Assembly: GCA_900314775.1 (NCBI GenBank)
Contig: OMWM01000011.1
Coordinates: 1-61,884 of the forward strand
DNA length: 61,884 nucleotides
From: an uncultured Eubacteriales bacterium
GTDB lineage: Bacteria; Bacillota; Clostridia; Lachnospirales; Lachnospiraceae
Reading direction: 5' to 3'
Under the pieces are notes generated by a model. That model saw only the letters and a program-made list of their open reading frames with translations, had not been told where the DNA came from and searched no databases. Both the position numbers and the translations under genes were made by a program. The stretch's first letter is position 1. Each line of letters starts with the position of its first letter. Shown here piece by piece: positions 8,570 through 17,226 of this stretch.

Positions 8570-9595
8570 ATGAAGAAAAGTGATTTTTATTATGATCTTC
8601 CAAAAGAACTGATCGCACAGGATCCACTGGAAGATCGTTCAGGTTCAAGACTTATGGTGCTGGATAAAAATACCGGCGCCATAAGCCACCACATATTCCG
8701 GGACATCATTGATTTTCTGAATCCCGGCGACTGCCTCGTGATCAACGACACCAAGGTCATTCCGGCAAGACTGCACGGCATCAAGGAAGAAACGGGCGCA
8801 CATATCGAGGTCCTGCTCCTTAAGCGCCGCGAAGGCGACATCTGGGAGACTCTGGTAAAGCCCGGCCGCAAAGCGAAAAAGGGCACAAGAATTGATTTCG
8901 GAGACGGCCTGCTCAAATGCGAAGTTGTCGATGTTATCGAAGACGGCAACCGCCTCATCCATTTTGAGTACGACGGCATTTTTGAAGAGATTCTTGACAG
9001 GCTCGGCGAGATGCCGCTGCCGCCGTATATCACGCATAAGCTGAAGGACCAGAACCGCTATCAGACTGTCTATGCGAAATATGAGGGCAGTGCCGCCGCA
9101 CCGACGGCCGGTCTGCATTTCACACCCGAGCTGCTGCAGGCGATCGAGGACAAGGGTGTCAGAATCGCCCGCATAACGCTGCATGTCGGTCTCGGCACGT
9201 TCCGTCCGGTAAAGGCGGAGAACATCGAAGATCATCAGATGCATTCCGAATATTACCAGGTCACCAGCGAAGCCGCGGATCTGATCAATAAGACGCGGCA
9301 GGAAGGCGGGCGCATCATCGCTGTCGGCACGACCAGCACGCGTACGCTGGAGACCGTGGCCGACGAGAACGGATTTGTAAAGCCTTGCGGCGGATGGACG
9401 CAGATTTTCATCTATCCGGGCTATAAATTCAAATGCATCGATGCGCTGATTACGAATTTTCATCTGCCGGAATCAACGCTCATCATGCTGGTTTCCGCAC
9501 TGGCGGGCCGCGAAAATATTCTGAACGCATATAATACGGCTGTTGCCGAAAAATACCGTTTTTTCAGCTTCGGCGACGCCATGTTTATCAAATAA
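8570..9595 (+). CDS. queA: S-adenosylmethionine:tRNA ribosyltransferase-isomerase
   Basis: This enzyme transfers the ribosyl group of SAM to preQ1 at tRNA position 34, the penultimate step of queuosine formation. It has 341 residues, full length, starting with the typical [13 protein letters not shown]. It contains the conserved [13 protein letters not shown] and [10 protein letters not shown] blocks and the C-terminal [16 protein letters not shown]. The ribosome binding site is weak (AAAGAAG), and the gene sits 15 bases after pheT, so it is likely translated from the same message. No preQ1 riboswitch or other queuosine gene is visible nearby. The neighbourhood is simply tRNA-related. Confidence 0.95.
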   Translation: MKKSDFYYDLPKELIAQDPLEDRSGSRLMVLDKNTGAISHHIFRDIIDFLNPGDCLVINDTKVIPARLHGIKEETGAHIEVLLLKRREGDIWETLVKPGRKAKKGTRIDFGDGLLKCEVVDVIEDGNRLIHFEYDGIFEEILDRLGEMPLPPYITHKLKDQNRYQTVYAKYEGSAAAPTAGLHFTPELLQAIEDKGVRIARITLHVGLGTFRPVKAENIEDHQMHSEYYQVTSEAADLINKTRQEGGRIIAVGTTSTRTLETVADENGFVKPCGGWTQIFIYPGYKFKCIDALITNFHLPESTLIMLVSALAGRENILNAYNTAVAEKYRFFSFGDAMFIK

Positions 9596-9610
9596 GGAAG
9601 GTACTGCAAT

Positions 9611-10114
9611 ATGACATTAATGGAAGAATGGGATCAGCTGGCCGTTGAGAAATCCAAAAATGAAAAAATGGCACAGCAGTTCTGGCTTGATTATTACGCA
9701 CAGGAAAAGGAAGTCTACGCGAAGATGCTTGCTGAGCCGGAGAAGGTTTATGAAGGCACCGTAGAAGAGCTCGCACAGCAGTTCGGCATGAGCACCGTAT
9801 ATTTTGGCGCCTTTCTGGACGGCATCAACGAGAGCATCAAGGAGCCGAATCCGGTAGACCAGATTACCGCCGAGTCCCATGTCAAAGTGGAAATCGACCC
9901 GGAGAAGCTGTACTACAACATGGTAGCCAACAGCGCGGACTGGCTCTACAAGCTGCCGGAATGGGACAATATTATTACCAAAGAAAGACAGGCGGAGCTG
10001 TACAAACAGCAGAAGCAGTCCAAGATCGTGCGCCGCAAAGGGCCGAAGATCGGCCGCAACGATCCGTGCCCGTGCGGAAGCGGCAAAAAATATAAATTCT
10101 GCTGCGGAAGATAA
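9611..10114 (+). CDS. SEC-C metal-binding domain protein
   Basis: This is a small cytoplasmic protein of 167 residues. Its last ~22 residues form a SEC-C zinc-binding motif ([18 protein letters not shown]) like that at the C-terminus of SecA. The preceding 140 residues are mostly helical, charged and Trp/Tyr-rich ([18 protein letters not shown]), with no enzyme motif I recognise. It follows queA by 15 bases with AAGGAAGG in front and is probably the last gene of the pheST run. Homologous short SEC-C proteins are common in Clostridia, with no established function. A role in protein or ribosome interaction is only a guess. Confidence 0.8.
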   Translation: MTLMEEWDQLAVEKSKNEKMAQQFWLDYYAQEKEVYAKMLAEPEKVYEGTVEELAQQFGMSTVYFGAFLDGINESIKEPNPVDQITAESHVKVEIDPEKLYYNMVANSADWLYKLPEWDNIITKERQAELYKQQKQSKIVRRKGPKIGRNDPCPCGSGKKYKFCCGR

Positions 10115-10245
10115 TACATTTTCCGGAATTTGTATTTGTTTTATGACATTTGCATTTTTATGAAGCTGTACCCTTAAGACATTTTTCAATATATTAAAAT
10201 GGATGCAAAACAAGAAACGCATAACCCAGGGGGTAGGGAGCAGAC

Positions 10246-10815
10246 ATGACAATCCCGGAAATTATTATGGTATGCGTCGGCCTGTCACTGGATGTATTTG
10301 CAGTGGTAGTCTGTTATGGAGCTGTTCTGCTGAAAATAGAGCGGTCACGTCTCATCAAGATGTGCATCATCTACAGCATTTGGCAGAGCATGGCAGTCTA
10401 TGCCGGCCGTCTCATTACTTATATTCCAGGTATTATGAATGTTGTTGGCGGAATCCGTGCGTTCGCTGAGATTTTCACTGTACTGATTTTCAGTGTGCTC
10501 GGCGCCTTTATGATCTACAAGGGCAAGAAGAAGGACAATTTTGTGGAACGCCTTTCTGATGTGACCTATAAAGAGGTACTTATTACTGCCTGCATTACCT
10601 GTATCGACGCCGTACTGGCCGGTATGGGATTCGGATTCATGAACGCCAATATTTTCTATGTGATGCTATCCATGCTGATCATCACAGCATTGGTCGTTAT
10701 CATCGCATTGTACGTCGGATATCGAATGGGAGAGCAGAAAACCTTTGCCTATTTCTGCGGAGGCATCCTGTTCTTCATATCAGCTGTGAGTGTAATCATT
10801 GAGTATTACATATGA
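10246..10815 (+). CDS. MntP/DUF204-like manganese efflux membrane protein
   Basis: This is a predicted inner-membrane cation exporter of 189 residues with six hydrophobic segments arranged as two repeats. Each repeat has the acidic membrane motif of the MntP family: GLSLDVFAVVV near residue 13 and CIDAVLAGMGFGF near residue 125. The cytoplasmic loop is charged (KGKKKDNFVERLSD). The start follows GGGGGTAGGGAG. The 131 bases upstream are AT-rich, and I see no yybP-ykoY manganese riboswitch in them. It ends 34 bases before the radical SAM gene and may be co-transcribed with it. The sequence is a divergent family member, so the substrate should be treated as inferred. Confidence 0.72.
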   Translation: MTIPEIIMVCVGLSLDVFAVVVCYGAVLLKIERSRLIKMCIIYSIWQSMAVYAGRLITYIPGIMNVVGGIRAFAEIFTVLIFSVLGAFMIYKGKKKDNFVERLSDVTYKEVLITACITCIDAVLAGMGFGFMNANIFYVMLSMLIITALVVIIALYVGYRMGEQKTFAYFCGGILFFISAVSVIIEYYI

Positions 10816-10849
10816 TTTAACAATTGAAATGTTTTAGGGAGGAATTATT

Positions 10850-12262
10850 ATGAGTTCAGCCATTGAAAAAGCAAAGCATTCCGCGGAGAGAGCGGCAGCA
10901 GGATTACTTTTTGACAAGATCCTGAACGATCTCAAACACAAAGACAGAGCAGAATACTATGTCCAGATCGTAGATATGCTTGAAAAGTTCTGGAAGAACG
11001 ACTACTCCAAGGAGACTTTTGATAAAGCACGAGAAAAAGTAAGAAATCAGGACAGCCGCTGGATGAAGTTCGTCAACAGAGTTATCGATGAGACAGATCA
11101 CAATGTTGCCAAGATGACACTGCTGAACCTCGGCTATGAGGCATTTATACGCGGAACCAAGATGATCCGTAAGAACAGGAAGATCTACAACTGCAATATT
11201 CCGTGGCTCATCCTGTTTGACCCGACTTCCGCGTGCAACATGCACTGCAAGGGATGCTGGTCCGGCACCTACGGCCGCAAGTACAACCTCTCCTATGAGG
11301 ATATGGACAAGATCGTGACCGAAGGCAAAGAGCTTGGCGTCTATCTCTATCTGATGACCGGCGGTGAGCCGACCGTGCGCAAGAAAGATATTCTGAAGCT
11401 CGCTGAGAAGCATCACGACTGCTATTTCGCAATGTTCACGAACTCTACGCTGATCGATGACGACTTCTGCAAGGAAGTTGTCCGTCTCGGCAATATGACC
11501 TTCCTGGTTTCGATCGAAGGCACACCGGAGACCAACGATGCAAGACGAGGCGAGGGACATTACGCAGCTGTTATGCATGCAATGGATCTCTTCAAGAAGT
11601 ACGGCATTCTGTTCGGAACTTCCATCTGCTATACAAGACAGAACATCGAAGCGGTTACCTCTGATGAGTTCCTCAACATGATCGCTGACAAGGGCGCTCG
11701 TTTCGGCTTCTATTTCCACTATATGCCGGTTGGCACCAACGCGGTTGTCGACCTGATGCCGACAGTAGAGCAGAGAAAAGCGATGATCGAGCGGATCCGC
11801 TATATTCGTTCGGATGACTGCGACATCCAGTTCTATCCGATGGATTTCCAGAACGACGGTGACTATGTCGGCGGATGCATTGCCGGAGGCAGAAACTACT
11901 TCCATATCAACTCCACCGGCGACGCAGAGCCATGCGTATTCATCCATTATTCGGATTCCAATATCCATGACAAGACGATCCTGCAGATTCTCCAGAGCCC
12001 GCTGTTCATGGCATATCACAACGGACAGCCGTTCAACAAGAATCATTACCGTCCATGCCCGATGCTCGAGAATCCGGCCGTTCTGCCAAGACTGGTAAAG
12101 GAGACCGGTGCAAAGAGCACCAACCTGGAATCTCCGGAGACAGCCGATGAGCTCTGTGCCAAGACTGTGGAATATGCGAAGGAGTGGGCACCGGTAGCAA
12201 ATGAGATCTGGGAGACGAAGAAACACGCCAATCCGGAATATGTAAGCTACGACGCAAAATAA
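10850..12262 (+). CDS. Radical SAM protein with N-terminal helical extension and C-terminal cysteine region
   Basis: This 470-residue protein carries the radical SAM [4Fe-4S] motif CNMHCKGCW (CX3CX2C) near residue 125, after a ~115-residue charged helical extension. MTGGEPTVR is the GGE motif. The C-terminal part has CIAGGRNYF, EPCVF and RPCPM, cysteines placed like an auxiliary-cluster (SPASM/Twitch-like) region. The reaction cannot be read from sequence. Relatives with this architecture are found in gut Clostridia, often with no peptide substrate nearby, and some radical SAM proteins of similar layout act on membrane lipids. It lies between an MntP-like exporter and a TetR regulator. AGGGAGG precedes ATG, and a strong hairpin follows. 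Confidence 0.85.
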   Translation: MSSAIEKAKHSAERAAAGLLFDKILNDLKHKDRAEYYVQIVDMLEKFWKNDYSKETFDKAREKVRNQDSRWMKFVNRVIDETDHNVAKMTLLNLGYEAFIRGTKMIRKNRKIYNCNIPWLILFDPTSACNMHCKGCWSGTYGRKYNLSYEDMDKIVTEGKELGVYLYLMTGGEPTVRKKDILKLAEKHHDCYFAMFTNSTLIDDDFCKEVVRLGNMTFLVSIEGTPETNDARRGEGHYAAVMHAMDLFKKYGILFGTSICYTRQNIEAVTSDEFLNMIADKGARFGFYFHYMPVGTNAVVDLMPTVEQRKAMIERIRYIRSDDCDIQFYPMDFQNDGDYVGGCIAGGRNYFHINSTGDAEPCVFIHYSDSNIHDKTILQILQSPLFMAYHNGQPFNKNHYRPCPMLENPAVLPRLVKETGAKSTNLESPETADELCAKTVEYAKEWAPVANEIWETKKHANPEYVSYDAK

Positions 12263-12300
12263 TCGGCTATCATAAAAAATACTATAGATATGTCGGAAAT

Positions 12301-12340
12301 AACCGGCTGAAGAAAGCAAATCTGTTTTCTTCAGCCGGTT
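12301..12340 (+). terminator. Terminator after the radical SAM gene
   Basis: A perfect 15-bp stem (12301-12315 with 12326-12340; AACCGGCTGAAGAAA) with a 10-base loop. The T-run is short. The remaining 12341-12492 is AT-rich leader of the next gene with no clear -35/-10 pair. Confidence 0.7.
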
Positions 12341-12492
12341 TATTGTATACCGTTTTGCCGTGATATTGAATAACTTTCACTTTGAAAACAGCTGAAATTA
12401 AGGGTAAATTAACAAAGATTCTCAAAACTCTTGTTTTTGACGCGCAAATACGTTATTTTAGACTGGAATATGAAAGGAAAGCAGGGTAAACT

Positions 12493-13062
12493 TTGGAACG
12501 CAGGAAAAAGATGACTAAGACATTGCTGAGCGACAGTCTCAAAGTGCTCATGCGCAAAAAGCCATTCGAGAAGATCACCATCAAGATGATCACCGATGAA
12601 GCAGGCGTAATCCGACCGACGTTCTATAATTATTTCTGCGATAAATATGAAGTTCTCGAATATATCTTCAACGAAGAGATTGTGGAGAATGTCAAATCCA
12701 TGTTTCTGCAGGGCATGCACAAGGAGAGCATCAAACTGCTTTTCACCAGCATCAAGAACGACAGTGAATTCTATTCCCGGGCTTTCATGGTTACAGGACA
12801 GAACTCATTTGAGGACATTGTCAGAAAATATCTCTGTGATCTGTTCATGATCATGCTTGACGAGGATTATGTCAGGCCGGCTGCCAAGCCGAAAATCATG
12901 AGCAAGGAACTGGTTGCACGCTATTATGCGGTTTCCCTCTGCGATCTGCTGAAGGAGTGGCAGTGCGGTAAGCTGCGCGGCACCGACTGCGGCGAGATGG
13001 CAGACATGTATGAATATATGCTGCAGCACAGTTTCGAGGATTTCATGCGCATACAGTGGTAA
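12493..13062 (+). CDS. TetR-family regulator (DhaS-like)
   Basis: This is a predicted dimeric repressor of 189 residues. The N-terminal helix-turn-helix is well preserved: KPFEKITIKMITDEAG followed by RPTFYNYFCDKYEVL, the TFYxxFxxK signature. The remaining ligand domain resembles the C-terminal domain of DhaS-type TetR proteins. A TTG start at 12493 with AGGG nine bases upstream gives MERRKKMTKTLL; ATG 12511 is the alternative. It follows the radical SAM gene in the same direction after a terminator, so it could control that unit, but no operator is obvious. A weak inverted repeat TCAAAAC/GTTTTTGA lies at about 12422-12440. Confidence 0.85.
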   Translation: MERRKKMTKTLLSDSLKVLMRKKPFEKITIKMITDEAGVIRPTFYNYFCDKYEVLEYIFNEEIVENVKSMFLQGMHKESIKLLFTSIKNDSEFYSRAFMVTGQNSFEDIVRKYLCDLFMIMLDEDYVRPAAKPKIMSKELVARYYAVSLCDLLKEWQCGKLRGTDCGEMADMYEYMLQHSFEDFMRIQW

Positions 13063-13102
13063 TCAATACACGCGGTCGAAGAGACTGCCTTCCAGAAAAA
13101 TC

Positions 13103-13147
13103 AATCCCTGGCTGCCGGATGGCATTTCCGGCGGCCGGGGATTTTCT
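13103..13147. terminator. Bidirectional terminator between tetR-like and tyrA
   Basis: A 17-bp stem with two G-T pairs (AATCCCTGG... with ...CCGGGGATT), T-rich on both sides. It lies between convergent genes. The plus-strand RNA form is the more stable one because the G-T pairs become A/C mismatches on the minus strand. Confidence 0.75.
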
Positions 13148-14244
13148 CATCTCTCGTGGACCTTGTAGCTGAATTTCTCGAGCAGTTCGCGCGCTTTATG
13201 CACCGCATCGGCATTGTAGAATTCGACGCGCAGGACACCTTCCTGAAATTCCCTGTTGTGCACGATCGCGATATTCTTGATGCTGATATTGTTGATCGCC
13301 AGGACCGTGGCAATCATCGCAATCGCACCGGATTCGTCGATGATATCGACATAAAGTTCATAGACAGGCAGAATGCTTCCGGAAGATACCGTCGGCATAT
13401 CGTCGCGGTAATCCTTCGCCTTTCCGAAAAAATCGAGCAGAAAATCGCTGTCTTCATCGCGGATCGCCTCGGTCAGGCGGTCGAGTTCCTCGCGGTATCC
13501 GCCGATGGTATCCAGGATCTGCGCCTTATTCTCAAGGCAAATGGATTCCCACATGGCAGGAGAGGACGAGGCAATTCTCGTGATATCCTTGAAACCGCCG
13601 GCCGCTATACAGCGCATCAGCCCCTCTTCATTGTCATTTTCACGGACGTAATTGACAAGAGAATAGGCGATCATATGCGGAAGATGGGAGATCGCCGCCG
13701 TCGCCCGGTCGTGCTCCTCGCTGCTGACCGTAATCGGGATGGCACCGATCGTCTTCACGATGTCGGTAAATTCCTGCACGCGCGCCTGCGCAGTGCCCTC
13801 GCCAGGCGTCAGGATGTAATAGGCATTTTCGAGCATCCGGTCGCTGGAATTCGCATAGCCGGTCCGCTCGGAACCTGCCATGGGATGGCCGCCGATAAAC
13901 TGCGCGGACAGCCCGCAGTCCTGCACCGCCTTATGCATGGATGATTTGACGCTGCCGACGTCCGTCAGAATGCACTGCGGACCCATGACCGCTTTCAGCG
14001 CCGGCAGCATTTCGATATTGCGGGAGACCGGCATGCACAGGAAAATATAGTCGCAGTCCGCGAAACCGCTGCCGATCTCATCGCTGGCCAGATTGATCAC
14101 GCCGTCCTGCATCGCCTGTACAAGGCTGGCGCGCGTTCTGTTGTAGGCAACAATAACCGTCTCCGGCATCGTCCGCCGGACGGCCCTTGCAATGGAACCG
14201 CCGATCAGGCCGAGACCGATAAAGCCCAGTTTGTATCTCTTCAT
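13147..14244 (-). CDS. tyrA: Prephenate dehydrogenase with C-terminal ACT domain
   Basis: This enzyme oxidatively decarboxylates prephenate to 4-hydroxyphenylpyruvate with NAD+, for tyrosine synthesis. It has 365 residues. The Rossmann motif GLGLIGGSIARA is at the N-terminus, the substrate motif GGHPMAGSERTGY near residue 125, and an ACT regulatory domain at about 290-365 (Tyr feedback in the family). The longer ATG at 14286 is rejected because GGAAGGA lies nine bases before ATG 14244. The gene is divergent from the EF-G-like gene and shares a 319-base gap with it. The only other aromatic-pathway gene here is the DAHP synthase at 28071. Confidence 0.95.
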   Translation of the reverse strand: MKRYKLGFIGLGLIGGSIARAVRRTMPETVIVAYNRTRASLVQAMQDGVINLASDEIGSGFADCDYIFLCMPVSRNIEMLPALKAVMGPQCILTDVGSVKSSMHKAVQDCGLSAQFIGGHPMAGSERTGYANSSDRMLENAYYILTPGEGTAQARVQEFTDIVKTIGAIPITVSSEEHDRATAAISHLPHMIAYSLVNYVRENDNEEGLMRCIAAGGFKDITRIASSSPAMWESICLENKAQILDTIGGYREELDRLTEAIRDEDSDFLLDFFGKAKDYRDDMPTVSSGSILPVYELYVDIIDESGAIAMIATVLAINNISIKNIAIVHNREFQEGVLRVEFYNADAVHKARELLEKFSYKVHER

Positions 14245-14419
14245 ATCTGCAATCCTTCCGATTAAAAAAATATCTGCTAACATCATAACATTTCATATGC
14301 AAAATTTCACCCCGCAAATGCAGACGAACCGGCGGCGCAGCCTGATACGGCGGAAAAATATTTTTCTGAGAACGCCGGATGCGGCACGGGAATGCCGCAA
14401 TATAACAAGTTTACACACC

Positions 14420-14439
14420 AGATAAAAAGTTCTTTATCT
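14420..14439. repeat. 7-bp inverted repeat in the tyrA/EF-G-like intergenic region
   Basis: AGATAAA (14420-14426) and TTTATCT (14433-14439) flank six bases, with ACAC and GTGT outside them extending the symmetry. It lies ~27 bases upstream of the EF-G-like -35 box and could be an operator. Confidence 0.35.
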
Positions 14440-14465
14440 AAAGTGTGGAAATATACTGAAAACTA

Positions 14466-14494
14466 TTGAAGAAACAGCAGATTTTTAGTAAAAT
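14466..14494 (+). promoter_or_regulatory. Promoter of the EF-G-like gene
   Basis: TTGAAG (14466-14471), 17 bases, TAAAAT (14489-14494). Start expected near 14501. Confidence 0.65.
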
Positions 14495-14502
14495 ATACAC
14501 GT

Positions 14503-14538
14503 AGGTTTTTATGAATTTTCAAAATCCATGAAAAACCT
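14503..14538 (+). promoter_or_regulatory. 5'-terminal hairpin in the EF-G-like mRNA leader
   Basis: AGGTTTTTATG (14503-14513) pairs with CATGAAAAACCT (14527-14538) with one bulge. The stem begins within a few bases of the predicted transcript start. It may protect the mRNA end or regulate translation. It contains the upstream in-frame ATG (14528), which lacks a ribosome binding site. Confidence 0.45.
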
Positions 14539-14563
14539 GCCAGTAAATTTTGGAGGGCTGAAC

Positions 14564-16666
14564 ATGAAAGTTTATAAGACACAGGATATACGTAACGTCG
14601 CTATTCTCGGACACGGCGGATGCGGTAAGACAACTCTTGTTGAAGCGATGGCCAACGTTACCGGCGTAACCAGCAGAATGGGCAAGGTAACTGACGGCAG
14701 CACCATCAGTGATTACGACAAGGAAGAGATTAAGAGAAAAATTTCAATCAGCACCTCAGTAGTTCCGATCGAATGGCGCTTCTGGAAGATCAACCTGCTG
14801 GATACTCCTGGATTCATGGATTTCACGGGCGAAGTCGAGGAAGCATTATCTGTCGCCGATGGCGCGATTATTGTTATTTCCGGCAAGGCCGGCGTGGAAG
14901 CCGGTACTGAGCGTGCATGGGATTACTGTGAGAAGTATGAAATCCCTCGTATTTTCTTCGTAACTGATATAGATGATGAGAATGCCGATTACATGCGGAT
15001 TGTCAATCAGCTCCGCAAGCTGTACGGCAAGAAGATTGCACCTTTCCATCTGCCGGTCAAGGAGAACGGCAAGTTCACAGGCTATGTCAATGTCGTTAAG
15101 ATGATGGGCCGCAAGGCTACGGAAGACGGCAATAAGTTTGACGACTGTGCAATTGAAGACCTCAACCTCTCACCGGAACTCAGTGAGGAACTGAATCCAT
15201 GCCGTGAGGCACTGCTTGAGGCCGTTGCCGAGACAAGCGAAGAATATATGGACCGCTATTTTGAAGGCGACGAATTTACCACCGATGAGATTATCGATGC
15301 ACTGCGTGCCAATATCAATGAAGGCAGCATCATTCCGGTACAGTGCGGCTCCGGTCTTCTCAATATCAGCATTGAGAACCTCGTTAAGTCCTGCGTAGAG
15401 TTCCTGCCGTCACCGATGCGTGACAACATCAAGATCTTCGGCAAGGACCCGCGTACAGACAAGGAATACAATGTGGATTACGATTCCAGACGTCCGTTCT
15501 CCGCATACGTTTTCAAGACAATCGTGGACCCGTTCATCGGCCGTTATTCTCTGATCAAGGTATGCTCCGGATCACTGAATTCCGATTCTGTAATTTATAA
15601 CTACGAGCGCAGCACAGAAGAGAAGCTCAGCCGTCTGTATATCATGCGCGGCAAAGAAGCTTCCGAGATCCCGCAGCTGAATGCCGGTGATATCGGTGCG
15701 ATTGCGAAGCTCTCCAACACGGAGACAGGCGATACGCTTTCACTGAAGAATGATCCGCTTGTATTTGAGAAGGCACCGATCAGCGTTCCTTACACCTACA
15801 AGCGCTATGACGCGAAGAACAAGGGCGATATCGACAAGGTAGCACAGGGCCTGCAGAAGATGATGGAAGAGGATCTCACGATCCGTTCCTTCAACGATAA
15901 GGAAAACCATCAGATGCTTCTCTACGGCATGGGTGATATGCACCTCGATGTCATTGCCAGCAAGCTGCTTGCCAAGTACAAGGTAGAGATTGTCCTGTCC
16001 AAGCCGCGTATTCCTTACCGTGAGACGATCCGCAAGAAAGTCCAGGTAAGAGAGAAATATAAGAAACAGTCCGGCGGACATGGCCAGTACGGCGATGTTG
16101 CCATGGAATTTGAGCCTTCCGGCGATCTCGAGAAGCCATATATCTTCGAAGAGAGAGTTGTCGGCGGTGCAGTTCCGAAGAACTACTTCCCGGCTGTAGA
16201 GAAGGGTATTGCGGAATCTGTTGACAAGGGACCGCTTGCCGGATATCCGGTTGTCGGCATCAAGGCCACCCTCTATGATGGTTCCTATCATCCGGTAGAT
16301 TCCTCCGAGATGGCATTCAAGACAGCGGCGAGACAGGCATTTAAGTCCGGCTTTACACAGGCCGATCCTGTTCTTCTCGAGCCGATCGTATCCCTGAGCG
16401 TTCAGGTGCCGGATAACTATACCGGTGATGTCATGGGTGATCTGAACAAGAGAAGAGGCAGAGTGCTCGGTATGAATCCGGTTGCATCCGGCAAGACCGA
16501 GATTGTAGCGGATATTCCGATGGCCAGCCTGTACGGCTATTCCACCGATCTGAGATCCATGACCGGCGGCCGCGGCATTTATTCCTACACATTTGCCCGC
16601 TATGAACAGGCACCGTCTGATGTACAGCAGACCGTCATTGCAGAAGCCGAGGCAGAGAAGAACTGA
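14564..16666 (+). CDS. EF-G paralogue with degenerate GTPase motifs
   Basis: This is a translation-factor GTPase of the EF-G family, 700 residues with the usual order: G domain (1-270), domain II (about 290-390), domains III-V (about 400-690). G1 is intact (GHGGCGKTT). G3 reads DTPGF instead of DTPGH, losing the histidine that activates water. G4, normally NKxD, reads VTDIDDENAD, so the guanine-specific Asn-Lys pair is absent. G3-F variants occur in the FusA2/EF-G2 branch known in many bacteria; the G4 loss is more striking. ATG 14564 follows GGAGGG, and 14528 is rejected. It has its own promoter and terminator. It is not the housekeeping fusA, which usually sits in the str operon. Role unknown. 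Confidence 0.88.
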   Translation: MKVYKTQDIRNVAILGHGGCGKTTLVEAMANVTGVTSRMGKVTDGSTISDYDKEEIKRKISISTSVVPIEWRFWKINLLDTPGFMDFTGEVEEALSVADGAIIVISGKAGVEAGTERAWDYCEKYEIPRIFFVTDIDDENADYMRIVNQLRKLYGKKIAPFHLPVKENGKFTGYVNVVKMMGRKATEDGNKFDDCAIEDLNLSPELSEELNPCREALLEAVAETSEEYMDRYFEGDEFTTDEIIDALRANINEGSIIPVQCGSGLLNISIENLVKSCVEFLPSPMRDNIKIFGKDPRTDKEYNVDYDSRRPFSAYVFKTIVDPFIGRYSLIKVCSGSLNSDSVIYNYERSTEEKLSRLYIMRGKEASEIPQLNAGDIGAIAKLSNTETGDTLSLKNDPLVFEKAPISVPYTYKRYDAKNKGDIDKVAQGLQKMMEEDLTIRSFNDKENHQMLLYGMGDMHLDVIASKLLAKYKVEIVLSKPRIPYRETIRKKVQVREKYKKQSGGHGQYGDVAMEFEPSGDLEKPYIFEERVVGGAVPKNYFPAVEKGIAESVDKGPLAGYPVVGIKATLYDGSYHPVDSSEMAFKTAARQAFKSGFTQADPVLLEPIVSLSVQVPDNYTGDVMGDLNKRRGRVLGMNPVASGKTEIVADIPMASLYGYSTDLRSMTGGRGIYSYTFARYEQAPSDVQQTVIAEAEAEKN

Positions 16667-16695
16667 CCGGCTGTATGCAAAGCAGCAGAATATTA

Positions 16696-16730
16696 AGAGG
16701 ATTGCAGATTTTCTGCAGTCCTCTTTTTTT
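16696..16730 (+). terminator. Terminator of the EF-G-like gene
   Basis: A 12-bp stem AGAGGATTGCAG/CTGCAGTCCTCT (one G-T) runs into seven T. The following 16731-16890 is AT-rich, with a palindrome AATATTATAATATT near 16795 and GTCCCT repeated at 16820 and 16838, possibly operator sites for the next gene. Confidence 0.93.
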
Positions 16731-16890
16731 GCATTTTTGCCGGAAAGGCAGTTAGACGTTTTCCGTAAACCTTCTATTTTATAGAGAAAACAATTAAATA
16801 TTATAATATTATAGATAGTGTCCCTAAAAGTAAACACGTCCCTGCATTTTTTGTGCTACAGTAATAGCAGAACATACAGGGGGGTAGAAT

Positions 16891-17130
16891 ATGAAAGAAG
16901 GTATTCATGCTACAAAATTAGGTTACGAAATCAGATTGTACCGCAACCGGCACAACATGTCACAGCAGGCATTCGGCGACCTGCTTGGTGTGAGCGCCAA
17001 CACCGTGCATCTCTGGGAGAGAAAGGGGGCAAGGCCATCCATGTCGTCCATGGTCGCGCTGGCGAGAGTCATGGAAATTCCGCTTGATAAAATCATGCGT
17101 GATTCCATGACGGACTATACAGACATATGA
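16891..17130 (+). CDS. Small XRE-family DNA-binding protein
   Basis: This 79-residue protein is almost only an XRE/Cro helix-turn-helix: LGYEIRLYRNRHNMSQQAF, GVSANTVHLWERKG and a last helix of the domain, MVALARVMEI. It has no ligand domain. GGGGGG precedes the ATG by seven bases. It is a stand-alone gene between two terminated units, with repeated GTCCCT upstream that may be its own operator. Such small regulators are often remnants of mobile elements, but no element genes are adjacent. Targets unknown. Confidence 0.85.
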   Translation: MKEGIHATKLGYEIRLYRNRHNMSQQAFGDLLGVSANTVHLWERKGARPSMSSMVALARVMEIPLDKIMRDSMTDYTDI

Positions 17131-17226
17131 GATAAAGACAGAAGGTCCGGATGCATCACATGCAATTTATATCTTTCAAGGGCAGAGTGTGATAAAATAG
17201 GGTTATAATTCACAGTGGAGGAATTT

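Noticed and set aside
10115..10245. Looked for a yybP-ykoY manganese riboswitch before the MntP-like gene
   Set aside because: The leader is AT-rich and short and lacks the conserved loops and terminator of that class.
16800..16890. Repeated GTCCCT and a GTGT...ACAC pattern as an insertion-sequence end
   Set aside because: No transposase, terminal inverted repeat pair or target duplication; more likely small operator sites.
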